In this document: positions 15,540 through 24,714 of the stretch, piece after piece | How the letters are laid out: every line of letters begins with the position of its first letter | Position numbering within the stretch: position 1 is the first letter of the stretch | Assembly: GCA_017551095.1 (NCBI GenBank) | Contig: JAFZMQ010000007.1 | Coordinates: forward strand, 1 to 64,000 | Direction of reading: 5' to 3' | Length of the DNA stretch: 64,000 nucleotides | Source: Clostridia bacterium | Lineage (GTDB): Bacteria; Bacillota; Clostridia; UBA1381 | The notes under the pieces: generated by a model | The model's database searches: none | Seen by the model: the letters and a program-made list of their open reading frames with translations, nothing else | Told to the model about the DNA's origin: nothing | Program-made: the position numbers and the translations under genes

Positions 15540-17108
15540 TTACTTTTTCCCTGCTTTTTCAGCAAGTGCATAATACCATTCCTGAATAATGTCTGTATTG
15601 TTTATGCCGCCTTCCGAATTATTAAATCCACGTTTATATATCGTTTCACTCTCTCCGTGTACTTCACGCACAAGATTTTTGTTTGCAATAAAGAAATCAA
15701 ATCTGACTTCATCCTTCGGGAAATTCAGCGTAATATACTCGCCTTCGGGTGCTCCAATATCTTCAAGCTCTACGAAAGTACCTCCCAAAAGCCTTTCAAC
15801 ATATGGCTTTGTATCGACATTCCCTGGGTTTAGCTCCCCGAATTCTGCCGAACTTATTGTATAATCGGTATATTTATCGTAAGCAATACGTGCAAGATAC
15901 ATATCAAGCTCGGTATTTGTAAAGTTTACCGGTATAAGCTCACTACTATTACTCAAAATCTCATTACAAAGTTCGCCTCGTGCCCATTCATTCAGTTCTG
16001 ACCACTGCTCCATAGCGTCGCTTAGTTCTTCATTTGTTTGACGCACAATTCGCACATCTGTCGGTGTGCAGAAAAGATAATATTTTCCGTACGTATCTTT
16101 TGCAAATACTTTTATTCCCGACATATCACCTGACAGCAAACTGTGAAGCTTGTCTTCGGTTACACGGACAATTCTGCATAGTTCTCCTGCACCCTCTGTG
16201 TCTTCATCCATAGCTTCTGCCGCATCCTGAGATGCTTTTTCATATACAACAATTACATTTTCTTCTTCAAAGTCTTCGTCAAGATATTCCTCGTCAGTTA
16301 CACCATAAACATAGAATGATATCAGTTCCTCGTCGTAATATTTCTTTGGAATAGGAAGTACAACAGGTCCCGATTCATAAGTTATCGGTGCATTTTTAGC
16401 ATCTTCTAAAAGCTTTGTCTGATACAGGAAAGAAATCATCTCCCCGCGAACGCAAGGGTCTGCCGAGCGGAAAAGCATATTTTCTGCTGTTATGCCGGAA
16501 TTTGCCTCTGTAATAATCCCATTCATAAGTCCCCAGAATACAGGATATTCAAAGTATGATTCTTCAGGGACATCGGAGAACAGTCCTTGTTCACGAATTC
16601 CTTTAACCATTTCCTTTATCAAATAAAAGCCGAAATCTTCCATTGTGGAATTCTCGTCTAATTCCACATCAGCCGTAAGGTCCATCCCGTCAAACGGACA
16701 GCCCATAAGTCTGTATAAAAGAGTTATGCACATTGCTCTGTCGCAGATCACATCAGGGCTGAACATATTATCACCCGTACCCTCTGTAATTTCATTTTCA
16801 ACAGCCCATTTAACAGCGGTTTCATACCAGCTTCCTGCCTCAACATCACTAAATGTTTCGGTAGCGGCAGGTTCAGGCTGACCTGCCATACTCCACAAAA
16901 ATGTAACTACTTGTGCACGGGTAACCTCGCCCTCAGGGTCAAAGTGTTCTTCATCCACACCGTAGGTAATACCTGCTTCTGCACCCCACTGTACCGCGGG
17001 ATAGAAGTAATCGCTTTCCGCAACATCCGTAAATTCTGCCGCCGCAAATGTTATTCCTCCCATTAAAATGGAAACGGCAAGAAGTAAACTTAAAATTTGT
17101 TTTTTCAT
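15540..17108 (-). CDS. SLH-domain cell-surface protein
   Basis: A 522-residue secreted protein with a signal peptide ending around AAAEF. S-layer homology repeats fill about residues 25-230 (FTDVAESDYFYPAVQWG, FSDVEAGSWYETAVKWA and a weaker third), and anchor it to pyruvylated wall polymers. The remaining 290 residues have no motif I recognise and are acidic in the middle. It is divergent from another SLH protein, each with its own promoter. Confidence 0.8.
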   Translation of the reverse strand: MKKQILSLLLAVSILMGGITFAAAEFTDVAESDYFYPAVQWGAEAGITYGVDEEHFDPEGEVTRAQVVTFLWSMAGQPEPAATETFSDVEAGSWYETAVKWAVENEITEGTGDNMFSPDVICDRAMCITLLYRLMGCPFDGMDLTADVELDENSTMEDFGFYLIKEMVKGIREQGLFSDVPEESYFEYPVFWGLMNGIITEANSGITAENMLFRSADPCVRGEMISFLYQTKLLEDAKNAPITYESGPVVLPIPKKYYDEELISFYVYGVTDEEYLDEDFEEENVIVVYEKASQDAAEAMDEDTEGAGELCRIVRVTEDKLHSLLSGDMSGIKVFAKDTYGKYYLFCTPTDVRIVRQTNEELSDAMEQWSELNEWARGELCNEILSNSSELIPVNFTNTELDMYLARIAYDKYTDYTISSAEFGELNPGNVDTKPYVERLLGGTFVELEDIGAPEGEYITLNFPKDEVRFDFFIANKNLVREVHGESETIYKRGFNNSEGGINNTDIIQEWYYALAEKAGKK

Positions 17109-17178
17109 TTTTTTCGCTCCTCGTTTAATAGTTTTTACAATTGCAAAATGCCCCTCACATTCAATATTTAATAAGAAA

Positions 17179-17207
17179 ATTATATAACAAAATCATGTGT
17201 TTGACAA
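17179..17207 (-). promoter_or_regulatory. Promoter of the minus-strand SLH gene
   Basis: On the minus strand TTGTCA and TATAAT are 17 bases apart, about 70 bases before the start codon. Confidence 0.65.
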
Positions 17208-17254
17208 GACTTTGAGATAAATTTTGTTATTGTAAAAAACATTCGGGACTTATA

Positions 17255-17283
17255 TTTACATTTAGGCTGCTATATGATAAAAT
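17255..17283 (+). promoter_or_regulatory. Promoter of the SLH-NlpC/P60 gene
   Basis: TTTACA and TAAAAT with 17-base spacing, 40 bases before the ATG at 17324. Confidence 0.55.
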
Positions 17284-17323
17284 GCATTTAAGATTTTTTA
17301 GGCGAATAGGAGATGTAACAAGA

Positions 17324-19459
17324 ATGAGAAAAACATCAAGATTTATTTCAATACTATTGGTAACAGCAACAATTATGAATATTTCGTTTGTCGCAGTTGC
17401 CGCAGATGACATTTATGAGGGTGGTGGCGGAGCTGCCAAGACTTTTCACTATCAACATGACCCCCGCCTTAACAGTAAGGCTTTGGAGGATATTATTATT
17501 GATCCTGATGCTGTTTACGGTTTTTCACCAAGCCCGACAGGAAGTCTTGCGGCATACGCCGAGTATGATTGGACCGATGCCGAGGCGGTAGAAGCTTACC
17601 GTCAAAACCGTATTGAATATTTACAAAGCTACTCCAAGATGTACGATATTTTGGACGAAATGACTGCCGAGGGTAAATCCATAGAAGAAATTGCACGTGC
17701 GGTAAGTGCAAAACGCAACGAACTGCGACTTGCGGCATATGAAGGAAATCCTGATGGATTAGCAACGGTTAAGGCACATAATCTTGAAAACTACGGGCAC
17801 GAAGACGGTCCAACAGCAGACGAAATGTTTGAAAAATACGGTTCTTGGGAGCGTGTTATTGAAAAAGCTTTCAGTCACAATCCCGGTATGGATGCGTGTG
17901 TAGGTCTATATGACGACAACTATAAATATTATATAGCATTTGGTTACATAGAGGATGAAAGCATGACTGCGGCGTCACGGGAATATGCAGTTGCCGCTTT
18001 TATAGATGTAGTCGGTTTAAATGGACTTTCGGACACTAATGTGCTTTTTGCTTTTTCCGATGCAGGTGATGTCAGCGACATCTACGCCGCAGAATTAGCA
18101 CATGCTGCCAAGAATGGCATTATCAAAGGCTATGAGGACGGCAGTTTGCGACCAAAGGCAACAATTTGCCGTGTTGAAGCTCTTGCAATTCTTGACCGTA
18201 TGCTTCCCGAAAACGCGGCAGTAAGGGAAGCAATTACATTTTCCGATGTGCCGGATTGGGCAAAGGATTCTATCGACAGGCTCAGCTCCGCAGGTATTGT
18301 TGAGGGCTACGGCGACGACATTTTAGGTGCTTATGACCTATTGACAATCGAGCAGGTTATGCTTTTGACAGAAAGGATAGCAAATCAAGTGACAGCTACA
18401 TATTTAGGCATTGAGAATTACGGTGAACCGGAAACAAATAAGGACAATAAAAATAATTTCCGTTACAGATTTCTTATTGACGGCAAAGAAACAACCCTTT
18501 CCGTTGATAACGGCAAAGAGAATGCTGACGGAAAATATGATTATCCTATACAAAACATATTAAAAGAAGGTTATTCTTACAAGCTGAAAATTTCCGATAA
18601 TACTGTAATTTCAGCAAAAGAAATTGTAGATAAAACAGAAGCATTTACGCCTGTCGTATCCGGCATCCCGGGCGAAAAAACACTTCTTAATTTTCTGAAA
18701 ACTGCAATGGAGCCTGTCGGAACAGCACTTTATATCTACGGTGGCGGCTGGGATTGGCAGGATGTCGGAAGCAGTGTAGAGACAAGGACAATCGGTGTTT
18801 CGCCAGACTGGGTACGCTTCTTTAACGAACAGGACGAGAATTATACATACAAGGAAAAGGACGGAGATAAGGAAAAGGCAGACCCAAAAACGAGCTATTA
18901 TCCTTACGGCGAATATAACGAATACTACTATGCAGGTCTTGACTGCTCAGGATATGTCGGCTGGGTTTTATATAATACATTTGAAACAGAAGACCTGAAA
19001 GACGGCTATGTTATGGGCTCAACAGGTACAGCAAAAAAATTGGCGGCAAGAGGCTTTGGCGAGTGGACGCAGGATATAACCGAAATGAAGCCCGGTGAAA
19101 TGATGAGTATGAACGGTCATATCTGGATTTCTCTCGGCACTTGCTCTGACGGAAGTACGCTTATACTGCACTCCACACCAAGTAGAAGCAGAACAAATCA
19201 GCCGGGCGGCGGTGTTCAGATAAGTGCTATCGGAAAATCCACCGATTGTGAGGCATATAAACTGTCAGATGAGTATATGTCAAAATACTACCCAAATTGG
19301 TATAGCCGTTATCCTATTTATCTGTGCGACCCCGATGTATATTTCACGTTTACCGGCGAAAATGCAGGAAAATTTACATGGTCAGATGATGTTTTGGCGG
19401 ACAGCGAAAATGTCAAAAATATGACTCCAAAAGAAGTTTTGGAAATATTATTCAAATAA
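17324..19459 (+). CDS. Secreted SLH protein with an NlpC/P60-like cysteine hydrolase domain
   Basis: The 711-residue protein has a signal peptide (MRKTSRFISILLVTATIM, cleavage near AVAADD), an N-terminal region with helical segments, two SLH repeats (about 245-370) and a C-terminal NlpC/P60-like domain. Cys541 in GLDCSGYVGW and His599 in NGHIWISLG are the expected catalytic residues. Such domains cut peptide stems of peptidoglycan, so this is probably a wall-anchored murein hydrolase. AGGAGATG precedes the ATG at 17324; an earlier ATG at 17282 lies inside the promoter and was rejected. Confidence 0.82.
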   Translation: MRKTSRFISILLVTATIMNISFVAVAADDIYEGGGGAAKTFHYQHDPRLNSKALEDIIIDPDAVYGFSPSPTGSLAAYAEYDWTDAEAVEAYRQNRIEYLQSYSKMYDILDEMTAEGKSIEEIARAVSAKRNELRLAAYEGNPDGLATVKAHNLENYGHEDGPTADEMFEKYGSWERVIEKAFSHNPGMDACVGLYDDNYKYYIAFGYIEDESMTAASREYAVAAFIDVVGLNGLSDTNVLFAFSDAGDVSDIYAAELAHAAKNGIIKGYEDGSLRPKATICRVEALAILDRMLPENAAVREAITFSDVPDWAKDSIDRLSSAGIVEGYGDDILGAYDLLTIEQVMLLTERIANQVTATYLGIENYGEPETNKDNKNNFRYRFLIDGKETTLSVDNGKENADGKYDYPIQNILKEGYSYKLKISDNTVISAKEIVDKTEAFTPVVSGIPGEKTLLNFLKTAMEPVGTALYIYGGGWDWQDVGSSVETRTIGVSPDWVRFFNEQDENYTYKEKDGDKEKADPKTSYYPYGEYNEYYYAGLDCSGYVGWVLYNTFETEDLKDGYVMGSTGTAKKLAARGFGEWTQDITEMKPGEMMSMNGHIWISLGTCSDGSTLILHSTPSRSRTNQPGGGVQISAIGKSTDCEAYKLSDEYMSKYYPNWYSRYPIYLCDPDVYFTFTGENAGKFTWSDDVLADSENVKNMTPKEVLEILFK

Positions 19460-19471
19460 ATAAAAGATTCA

Positions 19472-19505
19472 AAAAGACTTCAAGCAAATGCTTGAAGTCT
19501 TTTTC
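19472..19505. terminator. Terminator after the SLH-NlpC/P60 gene
   Basis: AAAAGACTTCAAGCA pairs with TGCTTGAAGTCTTTT, followed by T. It serves both convergent genes. Confidence 0.85.
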
Positions 19506-19558
19506 TATATATTCCATAGACACACAAACCAATAGGTATTCAGACAAATTGATAGCAA

Positions 19559-20122
19559 TTATTCCTTTTCTACAATAAGCTTCTCCATATCCTTGGCATT
19601 CTTCTTTACCATAATCATATCTACAATGTTTATTACAGCATGTATGATCAGTACAACTCCGAGTCCGACTGTTAAAGAAATTGAGGAAAGAATCGGAGAG
19701 TAGATAACCAAGCAACCAATGATAATATCGATGATATTCATGATAATCATCAAAACCCATGGTGCAGATGTTCCTCTAAGTGCAGATGCGAGTTTGATTC
19801 CGTCAAAGCTGGATAGGATAATCCAAAATCCTACAAAAGTACCTATGTATACTGTAATGGTTTCGGGATACATAGCAAGTAAAATACCCATAAGCACACA
19901 TAAAATACCTTGCAGAAGACCGTTAAACGGTATGTATAACCGCCATGCTTTAATGTCAAGAATGATTAGTGTTATTCCGTTAACCAGAAGATATGATGCA
20001 ACTATAAGACCAAATGCAATAAGTGAAATCCCCGGATACACAATCATTACAACTCCAAGCAAAATAGCCAGAATTGACAGCACGATTACAGAATTTGTAA
20101 AGTTTTTAAAAATGTTTTTCAT
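19559..20122 (-). CDS. HdeD/DUF308-family membrane protein
   Basis: The 187-residue protein has about six hydrophobic segments with the family patterns LGVVMIVYPGISLIAFG, LLQGILCVLMGILLAMYPE and FDGIKLASALRG, and a charged C-terminal tail. DUF308 proteins include HdeD, linked to acid resistance in enterobacteria; the function in clostridia is unknown. It is a single gene. Confidence 0.75.
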   Translation of the reverse strand: MKNIFKNFTNSVIVLSILAILLGVVMIVYPGISLIAFGLIVASYLLVNGITLIILDIKAWRLYIPFNGLLQGILCVLMGILLAMYPETITVYIGTFVGFWIILSSFDGIKLASALRGTSAPWVLMIIMNIIDIIIGCLVIYSPILSSISLTVGLGVVLIIHAVINIVDMIMVKKNAKDMEKLIVEKE

Positions 20123-20214
20123 AAGAGTTTACTCCTTTTTATAAATATTTTATATAATTTGTAAAAAATTATATACGAAGTTTTTGTTGAGCAAAATTGT
20201 ATCTGCCTACATAA

Positions 20215-21087
20215 TCACCGTTTAATAATCTGAATTATTTTATCCACAGCAGGTTTTGCCTCCGGAATGGGAAATAGTGGATAAACATGATTCATATTTT
20301 CCGCAACAATCAGTTCGTTTGACGGGTCATCTTCAATCATTCGGAAAAACTTTGTAATATCAGGATAGAGTATTTCATCAGTTCCTAAAAATACAGTAGT
20401 ATTGCGAATTCCTTTCAGATCTCCGTAAATCGGACTGACATGCCAGTCATGCGTATCAAGATTACCGCTCCATCTCTTTCCGCATGTAAGAAGAGATTTA
20501 AGTGACAGGAACGGATCCTTATCTGCATATTCATTAATCTGCTCATTATCCATTGAGATGTCAACCCATGGAGACAGCAGAATCAATTCATCAGGCATAC
20601 GCATCCCGTCCAGCTTGAACTGCTCCGTAAGAGCAACCGAAAGGCCTCCTCCTGCGGAATCTCCCATTAAGATAATCTTTTGGTCAGGGTGAGCTTCACA
20701 GTACTCCCTATAAATCGGAACGATAAGCTCAAAAGCTTCTTTCCATGTTGCAAACGGCAATAGCCTATATGCAGGTGCAATCACTTGTGCGTCCGCTTCC
20801 CTTATAAGTGTGTCTATTAATTTCCAGTGACTTCGGGTGAAGTCCATAAAATATGCACCGCCGTGAAGATAAAATACCGTAATTTTGGACTTACTATCTT
20901 CATTAGCATAAAATATGCGACCATTTTGATAATCTTCAAACCTTGTTTTTGGAATTATCGGCGACGGAGTAGACTTTTCACCCCTATGCAAAGCGTCTTC
21001 GATCATTTTTTCACCGTTTTTCTCTGTATATAGAGAAAACAGTTCAAGCACCTCGGACATTAACTTTGCACTGATACTTTTACTCAT
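20215..21087 (-). CDS. Alpha/beta-hydrolase esterase of the hormone-sensitive lipase group
   Basis: A 290-residue hydrolase. YLHGGAYFM is the oxyanion-hole HGG motif, GDSAGGGLS contains the nucleophilic Ser, a late Asp is in FLGTDEI and the His in MNHVYPLFP. These enzymes hydrolyse short-chain esters. The ATG at 21087 follows GGGGGTG; an earlier in-frame ATG at 21117 lacks a ribosome site. Confidence 0.83.
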   Translation of the reverse strand: MSKSISAKLMSEVLELFSLYTEKNGEKMIEDALHRGEKSTPSPIIPKTRFEDYQNGRIFYANEDSKSKITVFYLHGGAYFMDFTRSHWKLIDTLIREADAQVIAPAYRLLPFATWKEAFELIVPIYREYCEAHPDQKIILMGDSAGGGLSVALTEQFKLDGMRMPDELILLSPWVDISMDNEQINEYADKDPFLSLKSLLTCGKRWSGNLDTHDWHVSPIYGDLKGIRNTTVFLGTDEILYPDITKFFRMIEDDPSNELIVAENMNHVYPLFPIPEAKPAVDKIIQIIKR

Positions 21088-21265
21088 TTTACACCCCCCA
21101 TTGTAATTTTTGTTCACTTATGTATTTTGGTCTTCACCTTGTAGCTAATAGCACTGTGGCAAACTCCTTCTGTCTCTTCAAAATGCAAATGTTGATACCT
21201 TGCCACAACGGCATTCCATACAGCTTTATATTGTATGTATCGTGCTCTTCCCCGGCATTTTAATT

Positions 21266-22393
21266 CTATACATCAATATCAGCAATTATATGTAATGAAT
21301 AATCAGGATATAGATCTTGAACTTCTTTTTTCAAAATCTGTAATGCCTCGGTACTATCTATATCAAAACTTATTATCGCATCAAATCTCATTGTTTTGTT
21401 CTCGGTATCAACAAAAAAGCCATGCATTTGAAGCACCCATTCATGTGACAAAACAGTTTCCTCAATTATCCGGCGAATTTTTGCAGCCTCATTATCGGAG
21501 GTGTTATAGGAGTAAACGCCAACACCTGTAAGAATAACGCCTGTTTCCTTATAGATTTTTGCTTCAACTCTCCTTGTAAGTTTATCAATATCGTCTGCTG
21601 TCATTGTATCGGGTAATTCAATATGAATACTTGCATAATTTTTATTCGGTCCGTAATTGAACATTATCAAGTCATAAGCTCCGCGTACTTCGGGTTCCTC
21701 ACAAATAAGACTTTTTATATGTCCAGCCTCCTCTTTATCGGTACGCTTTCCTAAAATGTCATTTACCGTGTCTATCATCATTTCAATACCCGCTTTTATA
21801 ATGAGTACAGAAATTATAACACCGACATATGTCTCCAATGAAATGCCCCATATTAAATAAATAATTGCAGAAGCAAGTACAGAAGCAGAAACTATTGCAT
21901 CAAACAAAGCATCAGAGCCTGATGCAACAAGTGCACCCGAATTATGCTTTTTACCTTGCTTTTTAACATACTGTCCAAGTATAAGCTTAACAATAATCGC
22001 TACGGAAATTATAATAAGTGAGATCGCACTATAATCCGCTGTCTCAGGGAAAAACATCTTCTTGACCGATTCTACCATAGATGTGATACCTGCGTAAAGT
22101 ACGATTGCTGCAACAATCATGGAACTTAAATACTCAATTCTACCGTAACCAAGTGGGTGTTTTTTGTTGGGTTTTTTTGAACCGAGTTTCGCACCGATAA
22201 TCGTCACAACCGATGAAAGTGCATCGGAGAGATTGTTTACTGCGTCAAGTGTTACTGCTATGGAATTTGATACAATGCCAATCACAGCCTTAAAGGCTGC
22301 AAGAAACACATTGGTTACTATTCCTATAATGCTCGTTTTAACTATTGCCTTTTTTCTGTATGCCGCAATTTCTTCTATGCCTTTATTCTCCAT
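21266..22393 (-). CDS. Cation diffusion facilitator (CDF) metal transporter
   Basis: The 375-residue protein has six hydrophobic segments followed by a cytoplasmic domain (about 210-300) and an extended tail with IISFDID. The intramembrane metal site is visible as VNNLSDAL in helix 2 and GSDALFDAI in helix 5. An N-x3-D plus D-x3-D set resembles manganese or iron exporters more than zinc exporters, which use His; that is inference. It would export divalent metal using the proton gradient. Confidence 0.85.
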   Translation of the reverse strand: MENKGIEEIAAYRKKAIVKTSIIGIVTNVFLAAFKAVIGIVSNSIAVTLDAVNNLSDALSSVVTIIGAKLGSKKPNKKHPLGYGRIEYLSSMIVAAIVLYAGITSMVESVKKMFFPETADYSAISLIIISVAIIVKLILGQYVKKQGKKHNSGALVASGSDALFDAIVSASVLASAIIYLIWGISLETYVGVIISVLIIKAGIEMMIDTVNDILGKRTDKEEAGHIKSLICEEPEVRGAYDLIMFNYGPNKNYASIHIELPDTMTADDIDKLTRRVEAKIYKETGVILTGVGVYSYNTSDNEAAKIRRIIEETVLSHEWVLQMHGFFVDTENKTMRFDAIISFDIDSTEALQILKKEVQDLYPDYSLHIIADIDV

Positions 22394-22599
22394 ATTTACT
22401 CACCCACGATCAAATCCTAATCTTTATTCGTTACGATTATATCTCTGTTTCATCAAAATGTCAAGTGCACTTCAAAACACAAAGCCCTTGATTTACTAAC
22501 ATTATCGGCATTTGTTTGAATTATTAACTTATGAAGCGTCAACTCGCAAATAGCCGAAATGTACTATATCATACAAATCTCGGTTAAATAGCAATTATT

Positions 22600-23955
22600 T
22601 TAATTATTCAACACTATTTTAAATACAGTGCCCTCTCCCAATCTGCTTTCTACGCTAATTGTTCCGCCGTGGAGCTCAATAATGCTTTTTACCATAGAAA
22701 GTCCCAATCCGCAGCTTCCATATTCGTCATTTCTTACATCATCAATCCTGTAAAATCTATCCCATATTTTATCAATATGGTCTTTATCTATTCCGATACC
22801 GTTATCCTCTACGGTTATCTCTGTTTTATCACCGATTTGGGATGCTGAAACTAAAACTTCCCCCGATTCTTTGCCATACTTGATACCGTTACTGATAAGA
22901 TTTGTTATTGCACTTAAAAGCAGCGATTCGTCTGCCTCTGCAAAAGTGTCCTCTTTAACATTTGCAACAAGCGAAATGTTTTTCTTTGCAGCAAAGTCTT
23001 TCATACTGTCGACTGCTATATCGGAAAGTACGCTGATATCAACCTTTTCTTTGTTGAATTTCTGCCTGTTCTGGTCAATTCTTGCAAGAAGCAAAAGCCT
23101 TGAAACAAGCTGTGATACTTGATTTGCCTTATCCACAATACTTTGAGCAAGTTCTTTTTCCTTTTCATCCTTTGCAATATCCACAAGATACTCACCCTGT
23201 GCAAGAATAACGGAAATCGGCGTTCGGAGCTCGTGGGATGCGTCCGATGTAAACTGCTTTTCCTGCTTGATAAGGTTTTCGATTTTATCAAGCATTCTGT
23301 TAAGCGTAACGGACAGGTGTTGAAGCTCGTCCTCTCTTGCGTCGGGAGCAATTTCAATTCTCCTGCTGATATCCCTCTGTGCTGAAATATCATTTGCGGT
23401 TTGTATGATAGTATTTACAGGTCTGAATGCCTTTTTGGTAATATAATACCCTCCGAGTGCCGTTACAAGCAAAATAAGAGGAATTAAAATAAGCACAATT
23501 ATAATCGCGGACTTTCCTAAAAGTATTGTGGAGTTGACAGATTCCAGACCTCTTATCCAAAAACCGCCGTGCTTATCGGGAGGACTCGGCATTCTTGCAT
23601 CATAAACGATATATTCCTTGCCGTCAATGCTCTCCTTCCTTGGAACACCTTCTTTAAACGGAATATTTGTAGCGTCATAAATGTACTTTCCCACAATATA
23701 TTTCCCGTCAGCGTCATATATAGATACATTTTTAAATTCTTCTTCGTTTTCAACTATTTCAAATACACCCGGTTGTCTTTTAGACAGTTTTTCAGAAACT
23801 TGTGTAACACCCAAAATAACATTTTTTTCAATACTGTCCGTTGAAAGCTGATAAGAAAGTCCGCCAACCAAAGCGAGTACAACAACTATCAAAACAAACA
23901 TAAGTGTAGTATACCATATAGTTATTCTTGTTTTTATTGATGTGAACTTTTTCAT
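22600..23955 (-). CDS. Sensor histidine kinase with HAMP domain
   Basis: A 451-residue kinase. Membrane segments lie near 12-35 and 145-170, with an extracytoplasmic sensor between them; then HAMP, the dimerisation helix with DASHELRTPI (phosphorylated His), the N box TNLISNGIKYG and G boxes VEDNGIGI and GSCGLGLSM. It should sense an envelope signal and phosphorylate the response regulator encoded one base upstream. The pair follows the secreted CBM-like gene and lies downstream of the VTC/DUF4956 genes. Confidence 0.9.
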   Translation of the reverse strand: MKKFTSIKTRITIWYTTLMFVLIVVVLALVGGLSYQLSTDSIEKNVILGVTQVSEKLSKRQPGVFEIVENEEEFKNVSIYDADGKYIVGKYIYDATNIPFKEGVPRKESIDGKEYIVYDARMPSPPDKHGGFWIRGLESVNSTILLGKSAIIIVLILIPLILLVTALGGYYITKKAFRPVNTIIQTANDISAQRDISRRIEIAPDAREDELQHLSVTLNRMLDKIENLIKQEKQFTSDASHELRTPISVILAQGEYLVDIAKDEKEKELAQSIVDKANQVSQLVSRLLLLARIDQNRQKFNKEKVDISVLSDIAVDSMKDFAAKKNISLVANVKEDTFAEADESLLLSAITNLISNGIKYGKESGEVLVSASQIGDKTEITVEDNGIGIDKDHIDKIWDRFYRIDDVRNDEYGSCGLGLSMVKSIIELHGGTISVESRLGEGTVFKIVLNN

Positions 23956-23956
23956 T

Positions 23957-24628
23957 TTAATCTTCCTTTATGACATAACCGACATTCTTCACGGTATGTA
24001 ATAGTTTTTTTTCGTAGCCATCGTCTATTTTTTTACGCAAATGATGTATATAAACCTTTATTACATCGCTTGTACCCTCGTAATCGTAATTCCAGATATT
24101 TTCCTCGATTTTTTCCTTTGAAACGACAATTCCCTTGTTTCTCATAAGATATTCCAGAATCGAATATTCCTTTGATGACAGTTCTATCGCCAAATCTCCG
24201 CGTTTTACAACTCTTGTTGTTGTATCTACGCTTAAATCCGCAATTTCAAGCACACTTCCCGTTACATTTTCTTTTACACGAAGCATTGCCCTTATTCTTG
24301 CACAAAGAATCTCAAAGGAAAACGGTTTTGTAAGATAATCATTAGCCCCCGTATCAAGTCCCATAATAACATCTTCGTCAGCGTCCTTTGCTGTAAGCAT
24401 CAAAACGGGGGTGAGGATTTTTTTACTACGCATAATGCGTAGCACTTCAAATCCGTTTATCTTCGGCATCATAACATCAAGTATTATGCCGTCATAGGTT
24501 GTGTTTTCAATATAATACAGAGCATCCTCGCCGTCAAAACAGCTGTCAACCGTATAGCCTTGTTTTGAAAGTCTTTCTGTAATTGTTTTATTAAGATGTT
24601 TTTCGTCTTCAACAACTAAAAGCCGCAT
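23957..24628 (-). CDS. OmpR-family response regulator
   Basis: The 223-residue protein has a receiver domain with VVEDE, the phosphorylated Asp in ILDVMMP and Lys in LTKPFS, and a C-terminal winged helix (about 125-222) including IELSSKEYSILEYL and VIKVYIHHLRKKI. It starts at the ATG at 24628 after GGTGG. It is a good candidate for binding the twin TTAAC boxes upstream of the VTC gene and of the MBL lipoprotein gene. Confidence 0.9.
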   Translation of the reverse strand: MRLLVVEDEKHLNKTITERLSKQGYTVDSCFDGEDALYYIENTTYDGIILDVMMPKINGFEVLRIMRSKKILTPVLMLTAKDADEDVIMGLDTGANDYLTKPFSFEILCARIRAMLRVKENVTGSVLEIADLSVDTTTRVVKRGDLAIELSSKEYSILEYLMRNKGIVVSKEKIEENIWNYDYEGTSDVIKVYIHHLRKKIDDGYEKKLLHTVKNVGYVIKED

Positions 24629-24648
24629 AAAATCACCACCCTGCATAT

Positions 24649-24677
24649 ATTATACAACATTTTTTCTAAAAAGTAAA
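24649..24677 (-). promoter_or_regulatory. Promoter of the two-component genes
   Basis: On the minus strand TTTACT and TATAAT are 17 bases apart, 20 bases before the regulator ATG. The two-component genes can thus be transcribed apart from the upstream genes. Confidence 0.6.
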
Positions 24678-24714
24678 CTGTGACGGCTTCACAAATAGTG
24701 AAGCCGCCAGATAA

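Noticed and set aside
15540-19459. A complete S-layer locus
   Set aside because: Two SLH proteins are present but no secA2, pyruvyl transferase or major S-layer protein is seen nearby.
21120-21265. Open minus-strand frame of about 47 codons between the CDF and esterase genes
   Set aside because: It has no start codon with a ribosome site and no family I recognise; chance cannot be excluded.
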